From Amycolatopsis umgeniensis (GTDB lineage: Bacteria; Actinomycetota; Actinomycetes; Mycobacteriales; Pseudonocardiaceae), in contig NZ_JACHMX010000001.1 in assembly GCF_014205155.1 (NCBI RefSeq), forward strand, positions 5,890,001 through 5,954,000: a stretch of DNA of 64,000 nucleotides. Reading direction: 5' to 3'. The notes below the pieces were generated by a model that had not been told where the DNA came from, ran no database searches, and saw only the letters and a program-made list of their open reading frames with translations. The position numbers were made by a program, and so were the translations under genes. Shown here piece after piece: positions 45,894 through 53,921 of this stretch; positions within the stretch are counted from its first letter, which is position 1, and every line of letters begins with the position of its first letter.

Positions 45894-45963
45894 GCGCGTG
45901 AAGGCCCCCTTCCCTCGGCTGGTCATCTAAAACCAGGGCAGAGGGAAGGGGGCCTTCACGCGC
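45894..45963. terminator. Bidirectional terminator, GTGAAGGCCCCCTTCCCT family copy 2
   Basis: Perfect 22-bp inverted repeat with a 26-nt loop that itself can pair, starting 2 bp after the DoxX stop and ending 8 bp before the BCCT stop on the other strand. It shares 18 bp of each arm with the hairpin at 43919-43965. Confidence 0.88.
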
Positions 45964-45970
45964 GATCAGC

Positions 45971-47719
45971 TCAGGTGCGCTGCTTCGACCGGCCGAGGAT
46001 GGTCCGACGGCGGCCGTGGCCGTTCGTGCGTTCCTCGTGCAGTTCCTTCAGCGACAGCATCATCGCGTCTTCCTGCTTCATCAGCGGATCGTTGCGCAGG
46101 TCCTTCCAGACCGACGCGCACAGCCCGACCATCACGAACACGAACGGCACCGCGATCAGGATGGTGAGGTTCTGCAGCCCTGTCAGCGCCTTGTCCCCGC
46201 CGACCAGCAGCATCACCGCCGCGACGGCGCCCATCAGGACACCCCAGAAGATGACGACACCCTTCTTCGGATGCACACTTCCGCGCTGGGACAAGGTGCC
46301 CATCACCACCGACGCCGCGTCCGCGCCGGAGACGAAGAAGATCGACACCAGGATCATCACCAGGATCGCGATCGGGATGAACCACGGCAGGGTTTCGAGC
46401 AGTTCGAACGTCGCCGACTGGGCACTGCCCGCGCCCGCGATGTCCGTACCGGCCCGCTGCCTGCTGATCGCCGCGCCGCCGAAGATCGCGAACCAGATCA
46501 GGCTCACGACGCTCGGGATCGCGATGACCCCGAAGATGAACTGCCGGATGGTGCGGCCGCGGGAGATCCGCGCGATGAACATGCCGACGAAGGGCGTCCA
46601 CGAGATCCACCACGCCCAGTAGAAGACCGTCCAGCCGCCGAGCCAGGTCTGCATCTCCTCGCCGCCGGTCATCCCGGTACGGCCGGACATCTCGGCCAGC
46701 TCGCGGAAGTAGTCGCCGATCGCGCCCGGCACGATGTTGAGGATCAGCACGGTCGGCCCGACCACCAGGACGAACACCGCGAGTACCGCGGCGAGCACCA
46801 TGTTGATGTTGGACAGCCACTGGATTCCCTTGGCCACGCCGGAAACCGCCGAGGCGATGAACGCGATGGTGAGGATCGCGATGATCGCGACCAGCAGGCC
46901 CTTGCCGGGGTCGTCGATCCAGCCGACGGCGCCCATGCCGCCGCCTACCTGGAGCGCGCCGAGGCCGAGGGAAGCGGCCGAACCGAACAGGGTGGCGAAG
47001 ATCGCCATGATGTCGATCGCCTTGCCCAGCGGGCCCTCGGTGCGCCGCTTGCCGATCAGCGGGGCGAACACCGAACTGATCAGCTGGGTGCGGCCCTTGC
47101 GGAAGGTGCTGTAGGCGATCGCGAGACCGACGACGGCGTAGATCGCCCACGGGTGCACGGTCCAGTGGAACAACGTCGTCGCCATCGCGGTGTGGACGGC
47201 TTCGTCGGAGTTGGGGGCCGCGGTGCCCGGGGGCGGGCTCGCGAGGTGGGAGACCGGCTCGTACACACCGAAGAACATCAGGCCGATGCCCATGCCGGCG
47301 CTGAACATCATCGCGATCCACGACGACGTCCGGAACTCGGGCAGTTCCTTGTCCCCGCCCAGCGGGATCCGGCCGTAGCGGCTTATCGCCAGGCAGACCG
47401 CGAAGATCACGAAACCGCTCGCGGTGAGCACGAAAGCCCAGCCGCCATAAGGAATCACGGCGTCGTTGAGGAGGGTCGACGCGACGTTCGCGAGGCTCTC
47501 CGGCGCGAGGACGCCCCAGACGATGATCGCGAGCGCGAGGGCCGCCGCCACACCGAAAACGGTGCGGTCGGTCTCGGCGGGTCGTTCGGAGGCGAGGTCG
47601 AGGGGGACGTGTTCATCGGGCGTGTGGCCCGGACCTGTCGTATCCGGTGCGTGGGCGAGATCCGTCGCGGTCTCCGCGACGACCTCTTCTTCCGCTTGTT
47701 TACCGTCCTGCGAACTCAT
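45971..47719 (-). CDS. BCCT-family betaine/choline/carnitine transporter
   Basis: About 582 residues with 12 membrane segments. The family signature is FYWAWWISWTPFVGMFIARISRGRTIR, with the glycine-rich GMGIGLMFFGVYEP in the first half and the tryptophan-rich HWTVHPWAIYA. It imports quaternary ammonium osmolytes with Na+ or H+. The charged N-terminal 45 residues may sense osmolarity. I place the start at ATG 47719, before the conserved charged tail; an ATG at 47842 would add 41 residues of unlikely composition. Neither has a strong ribosome site. Confidence 0.93.
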   Translation of the reverse strand: MSSQDGKQAEEEVVAETATDLAHAPDTTGPGHTPDEHVPLDLASERPAETDRTVFGVAAALALAIIVWGVLAPESLANVASTLLNDAVIPYGGWAFVLTASGFVIFAVCLAISRYGRIPLGGDKELPEFRTSSWIAMMFSAGMGIGLMFFGVYEPVSHLASPPPGTAAPNSDEAVHTAMATTLFHWTVHPWAIYAVVGLAIAYSTFRKGRTQLISSVFAPLIGKRRTEGPLGKAIDIMAIFATLFGSAASLGLGALQVGGGMGAVGWIDDPGKGLLVAIIAILTIAFIASAVSGVAKGIQWLSNINMVLAAVLAVFVLVVGPTVLILNIVPGAIGDYFRELAEMSGRTGMTGGEEMQTWLGGWTVFYWAWWISWTPFVGMFIARISRGRTIRQFIFGVIAIPSVVSLIWFAIFGGAAISRQRAGTDIAGAGSAQSATFELLETLPWFIPIAILVMILVSIFFVSGADAASVVMGTLSQRGSVHPKKGVVIFWGVLMGAVAAVMLLVGGDKALTGLQNLTILIAVPFVFVMVGLCASVWKDLRNDPLMKQEDAMMLSLKELHEERTNGHGRRRTILGRSKQRT

Positions 47720-47922
47720 GTTCAGCCACGCGCCGATGACGGCGCGTTCTCCTTCCGCCCGAGTTAACCCGTTTGCACCACTGCACCCTAACCAGAAAAC
47801 TGGTAACCGGCAGAAAATACGGACGAAGTGGTTTAAACCCATGATCAGGGGTTTGACCTCGGCGGATGGCGGCTTTGTTCACGCTCTCGGCGGCGAACGT
47901 GTCTCTCGTGACACCGATGGGC

Positions 47923-48066
47923 TCAGACTGTCGAACCTCCCCTCCAGAAGGGGTGACCGAGCGGGTCGCCGCCGGACGCGGTCGGACGGCCTTGCCGCGC
48001 GTGGTTGCGCTCCAGGAGGTAGGTGATCAGGGCGATCAGGGCGAGGGTGACGATGATTGCGGTCAT
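47923..48066 (-). CDS. Small single-span membrane protein (47 aa)
   Basis: An ATG at 48066 opens a 47-residue frame: MTAIIVTLALIALITYLLER forms one membrane helix, followed by a basic stretch (NHARQGRP) and a polar tail ending GGSTV. Composition and positive-inside pattern look like a real small membrane protein. No clear Shine-Dalgarno is present, so it may be leaderless. It is divergent from the GlxA-type regulator, sharing the 86-bp gap. Confidence 0.5.
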   Translation of the reverse strand: MTAIIVTLALIALITYLLERNHARQGRPTASGGDPLGHPFWRGGSTV

Positions 48067-48093
48067 GGCAGTAAGTTTGCGCCACTCGACATC

Positions 48094-48109
48094 CTGCCAA
48101 AAGTGGCAG
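48094..48109. promoter_or_regulatory. CTGCCA-AAAG-TGGCAG operator candidate
   Basis: Perfect 6+6 inverted repeat; a further half-site CCTGCCAGC lies at 48132-48140. Both are in the gap before the GlxA-type gene, suggesting autoregulation. Confidence 0.45.
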
Positions 48110-48152
48110 TCCTGTCGTTGTGCGTCAAAATCCTGCCAGCTATGCTGCGGTC

Positions 48153-49109
48153 ATGCTGAAGAGCGTCGCCGTGGTGCTGCTGGACGATTTCGCCGCTTTC
48201 GAGTTCGGCGTCGTCTGCGAGGTGTTCGGTTACGACCGCACGGATGACGGAGTGCCCCTGCTCGACTTCCGCGTGTGCGGGGAGCGGGCGGGAGAGCCGC
48301 TCACCCTCGGCCACGGCGTCAAGGTGACTCCGGAGCACGGCCTCGAAGCGACCGAGGACGCGGATCTCGTCGTCGTCCCCGCCTGCGACGTGCGCGACGA
48401 GTACCCGCCCGCGGTGCTCGAGGCGCTCCGCGCGGCATCGGCGCGGGGCGCCACGCTGCTTTCGGTCTGCACCGGCGCGTTCGTGCTGGGCGCCGCGGGC
48501 CTGCTCGACGAGCGGCGGTGCACGAACCACTGGCGGCACAGCGCCCGGTTCCGGGAGCGGTTCCCGAAGGCGCGGCTGGATCCGGACGTCCTCTTCGTCG
48601 ACGACGGCGACATCATCACCAGCGCGGGGACGGCCGCCGGCATCGACGCCTGCCTGCACCTGATCCGGCGCGAACTGGGCTCCGCCGCGGCCACCGCGAT
48701 CGCCCGGCGCATGGTGGTGCCGCCGCAGCGCGAGGGCGGGCAGCGCCAGTTCGTCGAAGTGCCGATCCCGGAATGCACCAGCGACAGTCTCCAGCCGGTG
48801 CTCACCTGGATGCTCGACACCATCGCCCACGAACATCCCGTCGCCGACCTCGCCCGCCGCGCGCAGATGTCCGAGCGCACCTTCGCCCGCAAGTTCGTCG
48901 CCGAGACGGGCACCACACCCCACCGATGGCTTTCGACGCAACGGGTGCTGCACGCGAGGTCGCTGCTCGAGGAGACGACGATGAGCGTCGACGAGGTCGC
49001 GCGCCGCTGCGGTTTCGGCTCGGGAGCCCTGCTGCGCCACCACTTCCACAAGGTCGTCGGTGTCGCGCCGCAGGACTACCGCCGGACCTTCGCGCCGCAG
49101 CGCGTCTAG
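48153..49109 (+). CDS. GlxA-family AraC regulator with DJ-1/PfpI domain
   Basis: 318 residues. The N-terminal DJ-1/PfpI (class I amidotransferase-like) domain spans about 1-190; the nucleophile elbow reads LLSVCTGAFVLGAAGLLDERRCTNHWRH, with the Cys retained. The C-terminal AraC double helix-turn-helix (about 215-315) includes MSERTFARKFVAETGTTPHRWL and VDEVARRCGFGSGALLRHHF. Ligand unknown. The ATG at 48153 was preferred over a frame start at 48120 because the DJ-1 strand begins right after it. Confidence 0.93.
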   Translation: MLKSVAVVLLDDFAAFEFGVVCEVFGYDRTDDGVPLLDFRVCGERAGEPLTLGHGVKVTPEHGLEATEDADLVVVPACDVRDEYPPAVLEALRAASARGATLLSVCTGAFVLGAAGLLDERRCTNHWRHSARFRERFPKARLDPDVLFVDDGDIITSAGTAAGIDACLHLIRRELGSAAATAIARRMVVPPQREGGQRQFVEVPIPECTSDSLQPVLTWMLDTIAHEHPVADLARRAQMSERTFARKFVAETGTTPHRWLSTQRVLHARSLLEETTMSVDEVARRCGFGSGALLRHHFHKVVGVAPQDYRRTFAPQRV

Positions 49110-49549
49110 GCGCGACCGGTTCGCCGGGCCGTCCGGTGGCGGCCGTGATGGCGAGATGGTCGGCGTGAGCGCGGGATTCGACCGGAGCGCCGAAGTGACG
49201 GCTCGGTGTGGCGGCGTACTCCGCGCCCGCGCTGACTTCCTCGGCCACGCCGGAATTGTCTCAGCCGAGGACGAACGGCGGGTCGCTCATCGGGTCGGTT
49301 TCGCCGGTCTCGTGGGTCTTCCGGTCGACTGGGTTGAGGCCGGTGGCGTGCGCCCGGACCAGGGTTTGGGTCGGGGGTGGGGGTGGGTCTTTCGAGGTCG
49401 GCGGGTTCGAGGGCTTCGGGGCTGCTCAGGCGGTCTGGTTGATCGCTTGCAGGGGGTTCAGTGTTCGGTGAGTGTCGTGCTTTCGGTGTGGCTCGGGTGG
49501 GCTACGGGTCGTCAGGTTCGGGGCAGCGGGTGCCGGGGCCTGCGGGAGC

Positions 49550-49606
49550 GCGTTGTGAAAGCCACTTTCGCAACGTTGAGGGTTGCGAAAGTGGCTTTCG
49601 CAACGC
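49550..49606. repeat. Double hairpin, GCGAAAGTGGCTTTCGC family copy 2
   Basis: 25-bp arms with one mismatch (GTTGTGAAAG against GTTGCGAAAG) around a 7-nt loop. Nearly identical to the element at 44009-44067. Confidence 0.8.
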
Positions 49607-49676
49607 CGCCGCCCCGCCCGGCCAGCCCGCCCCGCCCGGCCTGCCCGGTCTCGAAGGGGTCGCGTCAGCTCTCTCC

Positions 49677-49735
49677 GGTGTCGCGAAAGCCACTTTCAGG
49701 ACATCAGACGTCCCGAAAGTGGCTTTCGCGACACC
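49677..49735. repeat. Double hairpin, GCGAAAGTGGCTTTCGC family copy 3
   Basis: 26-bp arms with one mismatch and a 7-nt loop. The core GAAAGCCACTTTC / GAAAGTGGCTTTC is kept while the flanks differ (GGTGTCGC, GGAC), and the mutations in the two arms partly compensate. Confidence 0.78.
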
Positions 49736-49773
49736 GCTGCGGCAGTCGTGAAGAGGCGACCCCACCTAGGCGC

Positions 49774-50466
49774 TCAGAGGCTGAACACGGTGACGTACTC
49801 CGCGTCCCGCACGACGTAGCCGAACCGGGTGCGGAGTTCGCGGACGACCGCGCGCATGTGCTCGGCGCCGTAGACCACGCCGATCGTCCCCGGCTCGTGA
49901 TGCCGCTGCTCGTGCAGCTCGGCCAGCGCGTCCACGAGGAGCTTGTCGCGGCTGACGCCGATCAGGTCGTCGAACTCGGGCATGACCTCGGCGGTTTCGG
50001 TCCACGAATCGTCTTCGTCGTCGACGGTCAGGAACCGCGCCAGCATCCCGCGAGTGCCGAAGCCGCGCAGGAAGACCCCCAGCGTCGGCGCGAGGAGGGA
50101 CATCATCAACCGGTCGCCGAGCGGGACGCGGCGCCAGCCCTCGGAGAAGGCGGGGCCGTCGAGGTCCGGGCGGACGGTCGGCACGGTGAAGGTGCCGGCC
50201 TTCAGGTCCTGCACCACCAGCCCGAGGCGTTTGTTCCGGGCGGCGAGCCGGTAACTCGCTGTCAGCCTGGACACCGGTTTCGCGTCGCCGACCCCCTCGG
50301 CCACCACCACGTCGCATTCGTTCGCCTGCCGCCGCACGGTGTCGAAGTAGGCCTGCGTGCCGATGTGCACCATGGGGAACAGCCGGAAATCGAGCGCCGA
50401 TCCCTTGGCCCGCAGCGTCAGCACCACGGCCCGGACGCCCAGTTCGTTCGCGACGATGATCTCCAT
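49774..50466 (-). CDS. TraB/GumN-family protein
   Basis: 230 residues. The GX2H-type region VHIGTQAYFDTVRRQANECDVVVAEGV and the C-terminal TIGVVYGAEHM motif place it in the TraB/PrgY/GumN (TIKI-like) superfamily, whose members are putative metal-dependent peptidases or pheromone inhibitors. No signal peptide is visible. The ATG at 50466 follows AGGAGGGG; the frame extends upstream over the next gene without support. It heads a run of four minus-strand genes of unknown function. Confidence 0.82.
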   Translation of the reverse strand: MEIIVANELGVRAVVLTLRAKGSALDFRLFPMVHIGTQAYFDTVRRQANECDVVVAEGVGDAKPVSRLTASYRLAARNKRLGLVVQDLKAGTFTVPTVRPDLDGPAFSEGWRRVPLGDRLMMSLLAPTLGVFLRGFGTRGMLARFLTVDDEDDSWTETAEVMPEFDDLIGVSRDKLLVDALAELHEQRHHEPGTIGVVYGAEHMRAVVRELRTRFGYVVRDAEYVTVFSL

Positions 50467-50522
50467 GACCCCTCCTGCCCGTGTTGAGAGAACGCGCGGC
50501 GGGGCCGGAAGGTTGCCGTGGC

Positions 50523-51017
50523 TCAGGCCGGACGTCGCCCGACGGCCTCGAAGATGTTGTAGGTCAGCATGGCGGCGCCTTCGGTGAACCCGTTGATGAG
50601 GATCTTCCGGCCATCGGCGAGTTTGACGAGGCAGCCGACGTCGCCGCCGAGGGTCCTGGCGAGGACGTTGCTCTTCGTGTGGTCGACGACCGCCTCGATC
50701 ACGTCCCACGGCACGACGGTGGTCGACTTGCGCCAGGTGTGCACGAACCCCTGCTCGTACAGGGTGAAGGTCTCGCCCCGTTTGCCGATGGCCTGCCAGC
50801 AGAGCCAGGCGCCCATCAAGGCCAGCCCCAGTCCGCAGCCGATGACGAGGCCGATGAACATCTCCCCGCCGGAGACCCCGGCCTCCTGTCCCATGAGGAA
50901 CAGGACGGTGCCGAAGAGGGCGATCGGTGTGCCGATCGCCATCGCGGCCAGCCCCCGGATCGCGCGGCTGCGGGAGTTCGTCTCGAAGCGTTCGATGTAG
51001 GCACCCAGTTCGGTCAC
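50523..51017 (-). CDS. Membrane protein with PH-like domain, unknown function
   Basis: 164 residues. Two membrane helices (about 23-44 and 52-72), then a beta-rich soluble domain (TFTLYEQGFVHTWRKSTTVVPWDVIEAVVD, GCLVKLADGRKILINGF) resembling the PH-like domains of DUF6585-type proteins. The GTG start has no strong ribosome site. Confidence 0.75.
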   Translation of the reverse strand: MTELGAYIERFETNSRSRAIRGLAAMAIGTPIALFGTVLFLMGQEAGVSGGEMFIGLVIGCGLGLALMGAWLCWQAIGKRGETFTLYEQGFVHTWRKSTTVVPWDVIEAVVDHTKSNVLARTLGGDVGCLVKLADGRKILINGFTEGAAMLTYNIFEAVGRRPA

Positions 51018-51053
51018 CGGCGGGACGTTAACAGCGAAAGCGGGGACCGGTCC

Positions 51054-51251
51054 CTAGTCTTTCGACTCCTTCGAGGGCTTGTTGAAGAGCCCGAGCGACT
51101 GGGCGACGGCTGCTCCGCCCGCCATCAAGCCGAGTGGCAGCACCTTGATCCAGAAGGCGCCCGCCTCGAGCGAGATCAGCAACGCGATCAATCCGCCCGC
51201 CAGCGCGACCAGAACGAACATGCCCAGCGCGACGCGGGGTTTCGAGACCAT
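51054..51251 (-). CDS. Small two-helix membrane protein (65 aa)
   Basis: 65 residues, two membrane helices (VALGMFVLVALAGGLIALLI and FWIKVLPLGLMAGGAAVAQSL) and a charged tail (NKPSKESKD). The ATG has GGAGG 4-5 bp upstream. No family recognised; it lies 36 bp before the PH-like membrane gene and may be in its operon. Confidence 0.75.
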   Translation of the reverse strand: MVSKPRVALGMFVLVALAGGLIALLISLEAGAFWIKVLPLGLMAGGAAVAQSLGLFNKPSKESKD

Positions 51252-51312
51252 GTGTCCTCCAGATATGAGATCGGGAGAGCAAGCCTCGCGACGGCCGCGG
51301 CGCGGAGCGAGG

Positions 51313-51999
51313 TCATTTTTGCCGCGTTCGGACTTCCGGGTCTTCGCAGAGCACCACGTGCAGCATGCCGCCGGGCAAGCCGCTGTTCGGATAGGTGACG
51401 TAGGTGGGGCCGAGGCCGAGTTCCGCGCAGTAATGCCGTCCCGGCGCTTCGCCGATCAGAGCAGGGCCGTCCTCGGCGACGTCACGCACGTTGTCGCTTT
51501 CGACCTCGAAGGCGTGGCGGCTGCCGACGAGGAAAAGAGTGTCCGCGGCGATGCCCGGGCGAAGCTGGTTGAGGTCGCCGGGATAGCCCAGGCGGTCTTC
51601 GCGGCCGAGGACAGGGAAGGCGTTCGGCGGCGTTTTCACTGTGTGAGGCACTCCGGCGCCGAGCCGGGCGCGCACGCTTTTCCAACGGGACAACGGAAAC
51701 TGCAGGCTGTGATGCAGCAGGACCAGATCGAGGGACCGGCAGTCACAGTCCCGTTCGCAGGTCGTCCGGCTCGTGCGATAAGGCAGATAGACCAGGCTGC
51801 GTGGCGAGCGCGACGCCAGCCACCACGCGACGGCCAGCTCGCGCGCGGCCGCTTCGTCCAAGTCCAGCTCCGCGCCGTGCCAGCTTTCGCTCAACGAGCC
51901 GTGTGAGATCCGACGTGCCGGGCGGATGACGCGGTACTCGTCCTTGCCGAGGCGGACCTGACTGATCAGTGTGCGCCATTTGTACCCGTCCAGTTCCAC
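51313..51999 (-). CDS. Hypothetical protein, 228 aa
   Basis: 228 residues, soluble, no signal peptide. Strings such as RHAFEVESDNVRDVAEDGP, SLVYLPYRTSRTTCERDCDCRSLDLVLLHHSL and NSGLPGGMLHVVLCEDPE look like a folded protein, with CERDCDC a possible metal site. I do not recognise the family. The start is GTG 51999. Divergent from a TetR gene. Confidence 0.7.
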   Translation of the reverse strand: MELDGYKWRTLISQVRLGKDEYRVIRPARRISHGSLSESWHGAELDLDEAAARELAVAWWLASRSPRSLVYLPYRTSRTTCERDCDCRSLDLVLLHHSLQFPLSRWKSVRARLGAGVPHTVKTPPNAFPVLGREDRLGYPGDLNQLRPGIAADTLFLVGSRHAFEVESDNVRDVAEDGPALIGEAPGRHYCAELGLGPTYVTYPNSGLPGGMLHVVLCEDPEVRTRQK

Positions 52000-52098
52000 C
52001 GTGCCCTCGTTCCCCCCTCGGCTCCAGCGGAACTTTAGGGCTCGTGCGGCGCCGTGACCACCGAGTTTGCGCGCCTGCGCGAACCAGGCCTACTATCA

Positions 52099-52123
52099 GG
52101 GCAGTCGTACAGGACGAACGCCC
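52099..52123. promoter_or_regulatory. TetR operator candidate
   Basis: Imperfect 25-bp palindrome (GGGC...GTCGT-ACAGG-ACGA...GCCC; 9 of 12 pairs) ending 1 bp before the AGGAGG of the TetR gene. Bound repressor would block its own expression. Confidence 0.45.
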
Positions 52124-52132
52124 TAGGAGGCG

Positions 52133-52699
52133 ATGGTGGCAGGCTCCCCGGCCGCGGAACGTGGTCAGATCGCGCGGCGGCGGTTACTCGAAGCCGCGGT
52201 CGCACTGGTGCCCGAACTCGGCTGGTCCGCGGTCAGCACCCGGATCCTCGCCGAACGCGCGGGGGTGACCCCGAGCGTCGTGCACTACCACTTCCCGTCG
52301 TTGCAAGCCCTGCTGATCGAGGCTGTTTTGGGAGCGATGCGCGAGGTCGCCGTCGCTTTCGAACCGGCGCTGGAGGCGGCCGGAACACCCGAGGCCGCGG
52401 TGGACGCGTTGCTGGCGTCGGTCGGCGAGTACACCGGAACCGACCCGATGTCGTTGCTGTTCGCCGAGGCGTACCTGGCCGCGACCCGCGAAGACACCCT
52501 GCGCCAAGGCATCCGGGAGATCCTCACCGGCTTGCGCACCAGGTTCGGCGGCTGGCTGGCGGAGCGCGGAGTGACCGACGCCGAGGCCACGGCCGAGGTG
52601 CTTTTCGCGACGGTGGACGGGCTTCTGCTGCATCGCGCGCTCGAACCGGAGTCCGGCGGCGGGGTCATCCCGGCCGTCCTGCACAGGCTGGTCCGCTGA
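52133..52699 (+). CDS. TetR-family regulator
   Basis: 188 residues. DNA-binding helices VSTRILAERAGVTPSVVHYHFPSLQALLIEAV. The helical ligand domain shows no specific subgroup. TAGGAGG is 2-3 bp before the ATG. It is followed after 19 bp by a flavin monooxygenase, a frequent regulator-enzyme pair for aromatic or antibiotic detoxification. Confidence 0.92.
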   Translation: MVAGSPAAERGQIARRRLLEAAVALVPELGWSAVSTRILAERAGVTPSVVHYHFPSLQALLIEAVLGAMREVAVAFEPALEAAGTPEAAVDALLASVGEYTGTDPMSLLFAEAYLAATREDTLRQGIREILTGLRTRFGGWLAERGVTDAEATAEVLFATVDGLLLHRALEPESGGGVIPAVLHRLVR

Positions 52700-52718
52700 A
52701 TCGAAAGGGAGGGAAGTC

Positions 52719-53921
52719 ATGAAGGTGGCGATCTGCGGTGCCGGGATCACCGGTTTGGCGCTCGCGCACCGGCTCGCGGCGCGAGACATCGAAGTCGTGG
52801 TGCTCGAACGCGCCCCGAGGCCCAGGGAGCAGGGCTACATGATCGACTTCTTCGGCCCGGGTTACGACGCGGTCGAGGAGATGGGCCTGCTGCCCGAGGT
52901 CGAGAACGTCGCGTACCGAGTGGACGAAGCGAGCCTGCTGGACGAACACGGACGCCGCCGGGCCGCGATCGACTACGTCCAGTTCGCCAAGTCGGTGCGG
53001 GGCAGGCTGTGCAGCATCATGCGGCCCGATCTCGAACGGGTGTTGCGTGAGACGCTACCGTCCACAGTGGACGTCCGGTTCGGTGCCGGGGTCACGGAGT
53101 TCGAGGATCTCGGCGACCGCGTGCGGGTGACCTCGGCGGACGGCGAGGTGCTCGAAGCCGATCTCCTGGTGGGGGCCGACGGAATCCATTCGACCGTCCG
53201 GCGGCTGGTCTTCGGTGATGAGGACCGGTTCCTGCGGTATCTCGGATTCCACACGGCCGCGTTCGTCTTCGAGGACGAAGCGATCCGCGACCAGGTGGGG
53301 GAGCGGTTCTGCCTCACCGACACCATCGGCAGGCAGATGGGCTTCTACGGTCTCCGCGACGGCAAGCTCGCCGCGTTCGCCGTACACCGCGCCACCGATC
53401 CCGCCCTGCCCGCCGACGCGCGAGACGCGCTCCGCGCGAACTACGGCTCGCTCGGCTGGGCCGTACCCCGAGCGCTCGATCTCTGCCCACCCGCCGAAGA
53501 GGTGTACTACGACCAGGTCGCCCAGGTCGAAATGCCGTCCTGGAGCCGCGGCCGAGTCGTCCTCGTCGGCGACGCCTGCTACGCCGTCTCGCTCCTTGCC
53601 GGACAGGGCGCCTCCCTCGGGATCACGGGCGCGTTCGTGCTGGCCGAGCAACTCACGCGGGCGAGCTCGATCGAGAACGCTTTCGCGGAGTACGAAAAGC
53701 TGGTCCGCCCCGTGGTCACCGAGAAGCAGCACGTCGCCCGCCGCGGAGCACGATGGTTCCTGCCCGCGAACCGGCTCCTGCTCCAAGCGCGCCGGATCTT
53801 CCTGCGCGTGGCGAAGCTCCCGGGCCTCGAACGTCCCCTCGCCGCCGCCGTCACGGGCAAATCGACGGCGCTGGTGACGAATCTGAGGCAAGGGACCGAG
53901 GTGGGCCGGCCTATGTCCTGA
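52719..53921 (+). CDS. FAD-dependent monooxygenase
   Basis: 400 residues of the p-hydroxybenzoate-hydroxylase fold: GAGITGLALAHRLAARDIEVVVLER (FAD ADP loop), DLLVGADGIHSTVR (DG motif) and GRVVLVGDACYAVSLLAGQGASLGI (GD motif). It hydroxylates or oxidises an unknown aromatic or polyketide substrate with NAD(P)H. In an operon with the TetR gene. Its last 11 bp overlap the end of the HNH gene on the other strand. Confidence 0.93.
   Translation: MKVAICGAGITGLALAHRLAARDIEVVVLERAPRPREQGYMIDFFGPGYDAVEEMGLLPEVENVAYRVDEASLLDEHGRRRAAIDYVQFAKSVRGRLCSIMRPDLERVLRETLPSTVDVRFGAGVTEFEDLGDRVRVTSADGEVLEADLLVGADGIHSTVRRLVFGDEDRFLRYLGFHTAAFVFEDEAIRDQVGERFCLTDTIGRQMGFYGLRDGKLAAFAVHRATDPALPADARDALRANYGSLGWAVPRALDLCPPAEEVYYDQVAQVEMPSWSRGRVVLVGDACYAVSLLAGQGASLGITGAFVLAEQLTRASSIENAFAEYEKLVRPVVTEKQHVARRGARWFLPANRLLLQARRIFLRVAKLPGLERPLAAAVTGKSTALVTNLRQGTEVGRPMS

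Larger units (their letters stand above)
49110..49773. other. Gene-poor convergent region with two repeat hairpins
   Basis: No convincing gene. The part 49110-49250 and 49260-49440 has coding-like composition on the minus strand but frames are short and interrupted, so it may hold remnants of lost genes. The right half carries two hairpin repeats listed separately, which probably end transcription from both sides. Confidence 0.6.
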
